Assembly (NCBI GenBank): GCA_002305255.1 | Contig: DBQN01000047.1 | Coordinates: 32,312 to 43,520, forward strand | Direction: 5' to 3' | DNA: 11,209 bases | From: Firmicutes bacterium UBA1393 | Lineage (GTDB): Bacteria; Bacillota; DTU025 | Shown here: positions 6,916 through 11,209 of the stretch, piece by piece | Layout of the letters: each line of letters opens with the position of its first letter | How positions within the stretch are numbered: the stretch's first letter is position 1 | Made by a program: the position numbers and the translations under genes | Notes under the pieces: model-generated | Database searches by the model: none | What the model was told of the DNA's origin: nothing | Seen by the model: the letters and a program-made list of their open reading frames with translations, nothing else

Positions 6916-7449
6916 TCAGGCTTTACGAGTGACAGGCTCGGGGTAATCGATCCCGAACAGCTCAACCGTGACCCGCTTCATCCTCTGCGGGGTGACGGGC
7001 TTGTCACCGCGGTCGCGAGGCACCGATGCGATGCGCTCGACCTCATCATAGCCCCGGATCACTTTGCCGAAGGCTGCGTAGCTGCCGTCGAGGTGAGGCG
7101 ATGTGCCGGTCATGATGAAGAACTGGGAACCTGCGGAGTCGGGATGTTGCGAGCGCGCCATCGACAGCACGCCGGGCGTGTGCTTCAGGTCGTTCCTAAA
7201 GCCGTTGGCCGAGAACTCGCCGGCAATACGATAACCGGGCCCGCCCATGCCGGAGCCATGGGGGCATCCGCCCTGGATGACGAAGTCAGGAATAACGCGG
7301 TGGAAGGTGAGCCCATCATAGAAACCCCGCTTGATCAGGCTGATGAAGCTACTCACCGTGTTGGGCGCGATATGCGGATAGAGCTCTGCTTCGATCACTC
7401 CACCGCTCTCGAGCTCGATGGTGACCAGCGGTAGCTTGGTGTCGTGCAT
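6916..7449 (-). CDS. Cyclophilin-type peptidyl-prolyl cis-trans isomerase
   Basis: 177 residues, a single cyclophilin domain with no signal peptide or membrane segment, so cytosolic. The catalytic core FHRVIPDFVIQGG (49-61, Arg51) is intact, as are GVLSMARS (93-100) and SAGSQFFI (106-112, Gln109 and Phe111 region). The position of the cyclosporin-contact Trp is Leu120 in PHLDGSYAAFG, as in many bacterial cyclophilins. It catalyses cis-trans isomerisation of Xaa-Pro bonds in protein folding. The ATG has AAGGAGG 7 bases upstream (plus-strand 7457-7463), which fixes the start. It is convergent with the importer operon and divergent from the methyltransferase gene, so it is probably transcribed alone. 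Confidence 0.95.
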   Translation of the reverse strand: MHDTKLPLVTIELESGGVIEAELYPHIAPNTVSSFISLIKRGFYDGLTFHRVIPDFVIQGGCPHGSGMGGPGYRIAGEFSANGFRNDLKHTPGVLSMARSQHPDSAGSQFFIMTGTSPHLDGSYAAFGKVIRGYDEVERIASVPRDRGDKPVTPQRMKRVTVELFGIDYPEPVTRKA

Positions 7450-7482
7450 TCAGTTGCCTCCTTGAGATGCCATTGGCACATG

Positions 7483-7498
7483 AGCACATGATACCACA
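7483..7498 (-). promoter_or_regulatory. Possible extended -10 element for the cyclophilin gene
   Basis: Read on the minus strand the divergent spacer contains TTGTGGTATCATG. TATCAT matches the -10 consensus at 5 of 6 and has the TGn extension. No clear -35 is present 16-18 bases upstream. The position, about 35 bases before the cyclophilin start, is right. No equally good promoter is visible for the methyltransferase on the plus strand; only CATAAT at 7536-7541 stands out. Confidence 0.35.
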
Positions 7499-7573
7499 AG
7501 CCGCGGCGGGGATGCGCCCGGTGCCCGATATGCCTCATAATGGTGTTGGATTGATAGACTGGAGGTGCTGTGA

Positions 7574-8353
7574 ATGAAGGATCTTCTCGAGCTGAACCGC
7601 GCCGCCTGGACCAAGGAGGTCAGGGAGGGCAACATCTGGACTAAGCCCGTGAGCCCGGAGGTCATCGCTGACGCGCGCCGGGGGAAATGGAGCCTTCTGC
7701 TGACACCCACGAAGCCGGTGCCTGCATCGTGGTATCCGCCTACCATCGCCTGTGGGGGAAAGGTGTTGTGCCTGGCCTCGGGAGGCGGGCAGCAGGGCCC
7801 GGTGCTGGCGGCAGCCGGCGCCGACGTGACGGTCATCGACAACTGCCCCGCGCAGCTTGAGAGCGACAGGCTGGTAGCCGAGCGAGAGGGCCTCTCCATC
7901 AGGCTGGAGCTGGGCGACATGCGTGACCTGGGGCGGTTCGATGACGAGAGCTTCGATCTTGTGTTCCACCCGGTCTCGAATTGCTTTGTCGACACGGTGC
8001 TTCCGGTGTGGCGCGAGAGCTACAGGGTGCTCAGGCCAGGGGGCGTGCTGCTGGCGGGGTTTGTGAACCCGCTGGTCTACATATTTGACATGGATGAATG
8101 GGACAACAACGCCAGTCTCTCAGTGAAGCACAGCATTCCCTACTCCGATCTGCGCGACTTGCCGCCTGACGTGGTCGAGCGCCGGATAGCCGAGGAGGAG
8201 GCCATGGAGTTCGGCCATTCCCTCGACGACCAGATAGGTGGGCAGATCGCGGCAGGCTTCGTCATCGCGGGCTTCTATGAAGACAATTCGGGCGGGGATC
8301 TTCTGGATCGATACATCAACACGTTCATTGCTACGAAGGCGGTGAAGCTATGA
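7574..8353 (+). CDS. Class I SAM-dependent methyltransferase
   Basis: 259 residues with a Rossmann methyltransferase fold of the Methyltransf_11/25 type. Motif I is KVLCLASGGGQQGPVLAAAG (63-82), the acidic end of strand 2 is VTVIDN (85-90, Asp89), motif III is LELGDMRDL (111-119) and the post-motif segment is YRVLRPGGVLLAGF (150-163). The N-terminal ~60 residues (NRAAWTKEV...; SWYPP) form a cap typical of small-molecule methyltransferases in Firmicutes. The acceptor is unknown. ATG is preceded by GGAGGTG (7561-7567) at 6 bases. Its stop overlaps the start of the peptidase gene (ATGATG), suggesting the two are translated together, although a shared pathway is not obvious. Confidence 0.88.
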   Translation: MKDLLELNRAAWTKEVREGNIWTKPVSPEVIADARRGKWSLLLTPTKPVPASWYPPTIACGGKVLCLASGGGQQGPVLAAAGADVTVIDNCPAQLESDRLVAEREGLSIRLELGDMRDLGRFDDESFDLVFHPVSNCFVDTVLPVWRESYRVLRPGGVLLAGFVNPLVYIFDMDEWDNNASLSVKHSIPYSDLRDLPPDVVERRIAEEEAMEFGHSLDDQIGGQIAAGFVIAGFYEDNSGGDLLDRYINTFIATKAVKL

Positions 8354-9456
8354 TGGACAGGATCGAGCGGGCCCTTGCGCGGGCCGCGGCCGACTACGGA
8401 GTGAACGCGCTGTTGCTGGTAAGGCATGAGGCTGTGAGCAGGAAGAATGTGCAGTATCTCACCGGGTTCACGGGATCGTCGGCTTACGTGCTGGTGGGGG
8501 GCCTCGCGGGCCCGGCAGGGCGCCTGTTCCTCACTGACGGAAGATATGTGGAGCAGGCAGGCGCGCAGTGCGCGGGGGCCGGGTTCGAGGTGATCCAGCA
8601 CGGACCGGACTTCGTGCGTGACCTCGCGGCGGCGGTCGGCCGTCTCGGCATCAAGCGGCTGGGGTTCGAGTCAGACGCAGTGTTACACAGCGTGGTGGAG
8701 CAGGTGCGAGCCGGTGTTGCCGGGATAGAGCTCGTGGCCACCGATGGCATCGTTGCCCGGGAGCGGATGGTGAAAGACGCCGTTGAGATCGCGGCACTGA
8801 GGCGCGCTGCGGCTGCCGCGACGGTCGCCTTCGAGAATGTGCTCGGGTTCATCAGGCCAGGCGTCACCGAGCGCGAGATAGCCATGGAGCTTGAGCGGCA
8901 AATGCGTGCTGCAGGCGCCGAGGCACTGGCCTTCGACATGATCGTGGCATCGGGGCCCAGGTCATCGATGCAGCACGGGGCGCCGTCAGGCAAGGCGGTG
9001 CAGGCAGGCGAGTTCGTGTTGATGGATTTTGGAGCCATGGTAGACGGGTATCTGTCGGACATGACCCGCACAGTTGTGGTGGGCAGGGCGTCGGATGAGC
9101 AGCGGAAGGTATACGATGCTGTGAGACTGGCGCAGGAGCACGGGCTACGCTCTGTGCGGCCCGGTGTGGTAGGCGGTGATGTGTGGCGCCAGATGTGGCA
9201 GGTAATCGCGGACGCAGGTTACGGCGAGTTCGCCGGCAGGCGGTTCGGGCATGCACTTGGCCTTGAGATCCATGAGGCGCCCTACCTTATTGAGGGTAGC
9301 CGTGATGTGCTCACTGAGGGCAATGTCGTCACGGTGGAGCCCGGTGCCTACATTCCGGGCTGGGGCGGGGTGCGCATAGAAGACCAGGTGATCGTGACTG
9401 CCGATGGATGCGAGGCCATCAACGGCGGAACGAAGGAGCTTGTGGAGCTCACCTAG
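8350..9456 (+). CDS. M24-family Xaa-Pro peptidase (aminopeptidase P / prolidase-like)
   Basis: 368 residues, the usual length. The N-terminal creatinase-like domain (about 1-130) includes NVQYLTGFTGSSAYVLV and LFLTDGRYVEQA. The C-terminal pita-bread catalytic domain carries all five metal ligands: Asp226 and Asp237 in MDFGAMVDGYLSDMTRT, His301 in FGHALGLEIHE, Glu330 in VTVEPGAY and Glu344 in VRIEDQV. His308 in EIHE is the usual extra active-site His. It cleaves Xaa-Pro bonds in peptides in the cytoplasm; sequence does not separate aminopeptidase from dipeptidase. ATG at 8350 overlaps the methyltransferase stop, and a second ATG at 8353 is equally possible. The purine-rich AAGGCGGTGAAG upstream is a weak ribosome binding site, consistent with coupling. 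A cyclophilin gene sits nearby, so two proline-related functions are neighbours but not co-transcribed. Confidence 0.95.
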   Translation: MMDRIERALARAAADYGVNALLLVRHEAVSRKNVQYLTGFTGSSAYVLVGGLAGPAGRLFLTDGRYVEQAGAQCAGAGFEVIQHGPDFVRDLAAAVGRLGIKRLGFESDAVLHSVVEQVRAGVAGIELVATDGIVARERMVKDAVEIAALRRAAAAATVAFENVLGFIRPGVTEREIAMELERQMRAAGAEALAFDMIVASGPRSSMQHGAPSGKAVQAGEFVLMDFGAMVDGYLSDMTRTVVVGRASDEQRKVYDAVRLAQEHGLRSVRPGVVGGDVWRQMWQVIADAGYGEFAGRRFGHALGLEIHEAPYLIEGSRDVLTEGNVVTVEPGAYIPGWGGVRIEDQVIVTADGCEAINGGTKELVELT

Positions 9457-9457
9457 T

Positions 9458-9493
9458 TCGTGACAATATCGTGACAACTCGATGCGCTATGAT
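9458..9493 (+). promoter_or_regulatory. Tandem TCGTGACAA boxes and -10-like hexamer before the Cys-rich gene
   Basis: TCGTGACAA occurs at 9458-9466 and again at 9469-9477, an exact 9-base direct repeat with 11-base period, one helical turn. A -10-like TATGAT is at 9488-9493, placing a start near 9500 and a leader of about 30 bases before ATG 9531. Neither GTGACA copy is at ideal -35 spacing (11 or 22 bases), so the repeat may be an activator or repressor site. Regulation is inferred. Confidence 0.4.
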
Positions 9494-9530
9494 GAGGCCT
9501 ATGAACACATTCGTGAGGGAGGCTTACACC

Positions 9531-10217
9531 ATGGCGAAGGACAAGTGCATCGCTGACTTCCTTTTCGAGCAGGGATTCAACACTCCACCTTCGGAGCGAG
9601 TCGCGCGCGAAACGCTGATAGCCGGTGGTCTCACGAACTCGACAAAGCGTAACATCTGCAGCGATAAGCTCAGACGGGCCCAGGAGATGCTTGCGCTCTC
9701 TCTGTTCAGGGCGTGCTCTGACCACAGGTGCCAGCTGCTGGCGACGCTTGAGGCGGGCACCCGAAGGGTGGTCACAGTCGCCGACGCAGGGTGCCAGTTA
9801 TGCGGCGGCAAGAAAGCAAGGCGCTCGGTTGCCTGGGCCGCCTACAGGCTGGGGCTCATGGGCATCAACCGCGTGCTGGTGATAGGGGGAACCCCCGCCG
9901 AGCACGACGAGATATCGAAGCACGTGCGCTCGCGTGGCTCGGGCCGAGACCGGGGCCGGGGCGGGAGCCCGGGCCAGGCAGCGATGGAGTTCCGCTTCGT
10001 CGACGGAACCAGGCCCGGACGTGCGAGTGAGGCTGCAGCCGCGTTAATGCGCTGGGCCGACCTCGTGGTCATATGGGCCAACGCGCCGCTGAAGCACAGC
10101 GTGTCGGCTACATATGCTGCATGCGCGGCCGGGTGCCGGGAGCACGCCAGGCTCGTGTACGCCAGCTGCACCGGTGCTGCGGCAATGCTTGATCAGGTAG
10201 TGTCGGGGATCGCCTGA
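9531..10217 (+). CDS. Cys-rich protein with zinc-ribbon-like cluster and DUF2325-like C-terminal domain
   Basis: 228 residues, no signal peptide or clear membrane segment. The N-terminal third has a conserved-looking basic helix (GLTNSTKRNICSDKLRRAQEM). Two Cys pairs follow, C62-x4-C67 (ACSDHRC) and C88-x2-C91 (GCQLCGG), a plausible metal-binding ribbon. The C-terminal half looks like the Rossmann-like DUF2325 fold: a glycine loop after a beta strand (RVLVIGGTPAEHDEI, 114-128), a DGT segment at about 158-160, then ADLVVIWANAPLKHSVSATYAA (176-197) resembling the ADLVIV...SHN part of that family. An Arg/Gly-rich low-complexity insert (RSRGSGRDRGRGG, 133-145) splits the domain. The start is set by AGGGAGG (9516-9522), 8 bases before ATG; earlier in-frame ATGs lack a ribosome binding site. 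Possibly a nucleic-acid or ligand sensor; function unknown. Confidence 0.65.
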   Translation: MAKDKCIADFLFEQGFNTPPSERVARETLIAGGLTNSTKRNICSDKLRRAQEMLALSLFRACSDHRCQLLATLEAGTRRVVTVADAGCQLCGGKKARRSVAWAAYRLGLMGINRVLVIGGTPAEHDEISKHVRSRGSGRDRGRGGSPGQAAMEFRFVDGTRPGRASEAAAALMRWADLVVIWANAPLKHSVSATYAACAAGCREHARLVYASCTGAAAMLDQVVSGIA

Positions 10218-10244
10218 CCTGCCTGATGATGATATCGATGCCAG

Positions 10245-10292
10245 GGAAGACTACATCCTGCGATCCCACAATACGACAGGATGTGGTCTTCC
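10245..10292 (+). promoter_or_regulatory. Long inverted repeat covering the ribosome binding site and abutting the start of the RemA-like gene
   Basis: GGAAGACTACATCCTG (10245-10260) pairs with CAGGATGTGGTCTTCC (10277-10292) over 16 positions, 15 Watson-Crick and one U-G, around a 16-base loop. The right arm contains AGGA (10278-10281), the only Shine-Dalgarno-like bases before ATG 10293, and ends at the base before that ATG. As RNA it would block initiation; as DNA it is a long near-palindrome that could be an operator or could end the upstream transcript. No U-tract follows. Confidence 0.75.
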
Positions 10293-10664
10293 ATGGACGT
10301 CAGAGAACAGGCAATCATCCCTCTTGGCTACGGCAAGTACGTTCGTTCCGACAAGATCATCGCCCTCGACCCCATTGACACCGATCGCGGCCCCGGCCGC
10401 CGCACTCGCGTGTACGTCGAGCAGCTCCCTTCTCCCATCATTGCCTCACGAACTGAGAACTCCATCCTCGCCAGCATAGTGAAAACCCCTCCTCAGCTGT
10501 TGGAGGCGGCTGCCGCCTTCGATCTGCTCCAGGACCTGTTGGATGACATCGAGCAGGTTGGTTCAATGCTGAGGAAGAGCATCAAGGACGAGGCCGGGCT
10601 AGACCTTGACGACATAGAGCGGCGCATCAGGGACATCTTGTCGCACGAGTTCGAGGTGGAGTAG
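10293..10664 (+). CDS. RemA/DUF370-like small DNA-binding regulator with C-terminal extension
   Basis: 123 residues from ATG 10293. An in-frame ATG at 10281 lies inside the inverted repeat and has no ribosome binding site. The first ~65 residues resemble the RemA/DUF370 family: IIPLGYGKYVRSDKIIALDP matches the opening GFGNxVxxxRIIAI pattern, then GRRTRVYVE and PIIASRTENSIL match the GRRTRxVV...ILS part. RemA of Bacillus subtilis is a ring-forming DNA-binding activator of biofilm matrix genes, usually under 90 residues. This protein has ~50 extra residues forming a probable acidic helical tail (AAAAFDLLQDLLDDIEQV...LDLDDIERRIRDIL), suitable for oligomerisation or partner contact. The family call is by motif resemblance. 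The gene appears to be alone, bounded by the inverted repeat and a repeat-rich region. Confidence 0.65.
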   Translation: MDVREQAIIPLGYGKYVRSDKIIALDPIDTDRGPGRRTRVYVEQLPSPIIASRTENSILASIVKTPPQLLEAAAAFDLLQDLLDDIEQVGSMLRKSIKDEAGLDLDDIERRIRDILSHEFEVE

Positions 10665-10722
10665 GGGGCGGCGGAGGCGGGGGCGGAGCCAGGGCGCGCC
10701 AGGTCGAGGGGTGGGGCGAGGT

Positions 10723-10920
10723 GCACAGATTTCGTGCGTTCGTGGTGTGAGATGGCGGCTTTTCGGTGCTTCGTGCTGCGAACTGCCTGGTTTCTGGTGT
10801 TCCACGTCCTCTGGCTCGAGCAGCAGGCGCCCTCGGGAGGCTGTCGATGAGGGCCGCCTGACGCCCGTAACGTTCCAGCAGCTAGATGCAACATGGAAGG
10901 TCTGCCCCGCAGGGCAGACC
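10723..10920. repeat. Structured tandem repeat element, copy 1
   Basis: The 5' block starts with GCACAGATTTCGTGCGTTCG (10723-10742); about 79 columns align without gaps to copy 2 at about three-quarters identity, mostly transitions. The 3' block (10873-10920) aligns again at a 260-base offset. Three hairpins are visible: GCAC/GTGC around AGATTTC (10723-10737); TTCGT/GCGAA-type pairing at 10770-10782; and GGTCTGCCC/GGGCAGACC around CGCA (10899-10920). The strand is undetermined. The middle part diverges strongly from copy 2. Confidence 0.75.
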
Positions 10921-10971
10921 AGACCTCCATATTCTACCTCGAGTCGACGCCAATGGCTCGAATCGCAACGC

Positions 10972-11180
10972 GCACAGATTTCGTGCGTTCGCAGCATGGA
11001 GTGGCGGCTTTTCGGTTGCTCGCGCTGCGAGCTGCCCAGTTGCCGGTATCTCGCCCTGCTGAACACGCCCCGGCCGGGGCGCCCCACGGGTTTGCCAGAC
11101 GAGGGCTCGAGAGTCATCCGGCGGTGCTCACATTCCTGCAGCTAAACACGATATAGGATGTCTGCCCCGCAGGGCAGACA
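10972..11180. repeat. Structured tandem repeat element, copy 2
   Basis: It opens with the same 20 bases (10972-10991) and ends with the same CGCA-loop hairpin, TGTCTGCCC/GGGCAGACA (11159-11180). Its second hairpin is GCTCGC/GCGAGC (11018-11032). Relative to copy 1, paired bases change together: C11019-G11031 replaces T10770-A10782, and T11159-A11180 replaces G10899-C10920. C11023-G11027 replaces a T-G wobble, and C10971-G10987 replaces T10722-G10738. This favours a conserved fold. More copies could lie beyond the window. Confidence 0.75.
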
Positions 11181-11209
11181 ATCCCTCTCTATCACAATCC
11201 CACCCGACG

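Larger units (their letters stand above)
10665..11209. other. 545-base region without a convincing gene
   Basis: Open frames exist on both strands but translate to low-complexity Arg/Ser/Cys/Pro-rich sequence. Between the two repeat copies the differences show no third-position bias, so coding is unlikely. The region begins with a G-rich tract (10664-10683, with two GGGGG runs), contains two diverged copies of a structured element (annotated separately), and includes the 16-base perfect palindrome CGCCCCGGCCGGGGCG at 11066-11081. Confidence 0.7.

Noticed and set aside
9408..9530. Longer N-terminus of the Cys-rich protein, overlapping the peptidase end
   Set aside because: The extension has no ribosome binding site, crosses a probable promoter, and the ATG at 9531 is preceded by AGGGAGG at ideal distance.
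10899..10920. Rho-independent terminator for the RemA-like gene (hairpin GGTCTGCCC/GGGCAGACC)
   Set aside because: No U-tract follows in either copy and it lies 235 bases after the stop; better explained as part of the repeat element.
10711..11145. A 144-residue plus-strand frame with an internal duplication (AQISCV ... WRLFG ... CELP), and an overlapping minus-strand frame with duplicated RTHEICA
   Set aside because: The duplication is that of the DNA repeat itself; it happens to keep frame because the offset is 249. Differences between copies fall at all codon positions, the composition is unlike neighbouring proteins, and no ribosome binding site was evident.
10723..11180. CRISPR array
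   Set aside because: Only two repeat copies, about 250 bases apart and diverged, with no regular short spacers and no cas genes.
10723..11180. Insertion sequence or prophage remnant
   Set aside because: No transposase, integrase or terminal inverted repeat with target duplication is visible; a small dispersed non-coding element remains possible and is covered in the findings.

Overview
The window is GC-rich, densely packed bacterial DNA. Ribosome binding sites are strong and purine-rich (AGGAGGTG, GGGAGGTG, AAGGAGG), one good sigma-70/sigma-A type promoter is visible, and there is a small protein resembling the RemA/DUF370 regulators, a family best known from Firmicutes. I infer a high-GC Firmicute (Limnochordia, Symbiobacterium or a high-GC clostridial relative), but nothing here fixes the species.

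Left part (1-2150): the 3' end of an alkaline-phosphatase-superfamily hydrolase that begins before the window, a 12-bp hairpin, and a BadF/BadG/N-acetylglucosamine-kinase-type sugar kinase starting at TTG. A non-coding stretch of about 290 bases follows, carrying a repeated GCCGCAACATG-like motif and then an AT-rich zone.

Centre (2165-6911): a complete branched-chain amino acid type (HAAT) ABC importer operon. Promoter TTGACC-17-TACAAT leads to a substrate-binding protein, a perfect 13-bp intercistronic hairpin, LivH, LivM, LivG and LivF, with translational overlaps at M/G and G/F, and a textbook Rho-independent terminator. The binding protein captures the ligand outside the cell, LivH and LivM form the membrane channel, and LivG and LivF are the ATPases. 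The true ligand cannot be read from sequence.

Right-centre (6916-10217): a cytosolic cyclophilin on the minus strand, convergent with the importer; divergently, a class I SAM methyltransferase overlapping an M24 Xaa-Pro peptidase; then a Cys-rich protein with a zinc-ribbon-like cluster and a C-terminal half resembling DUF2325, whose likely promoter region carries two 11-bp-spaced TCGTGACAA boxes.

Right end (10218-11209): a RemA/DUF370-like gene whose start codon directly abuts a long inverted repeat covering its weak ribosome binding site. After it come about 545 bases without a convincing gene. This stretch holds two diverged tandem copies (offset about 250 bases) of an element with three hairpins. 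Differences between the copies preserve pairing in the hairpins, including two compensatory pair changes. This is the best candidate for an undescribed structured RNA or dispersed repeat family.
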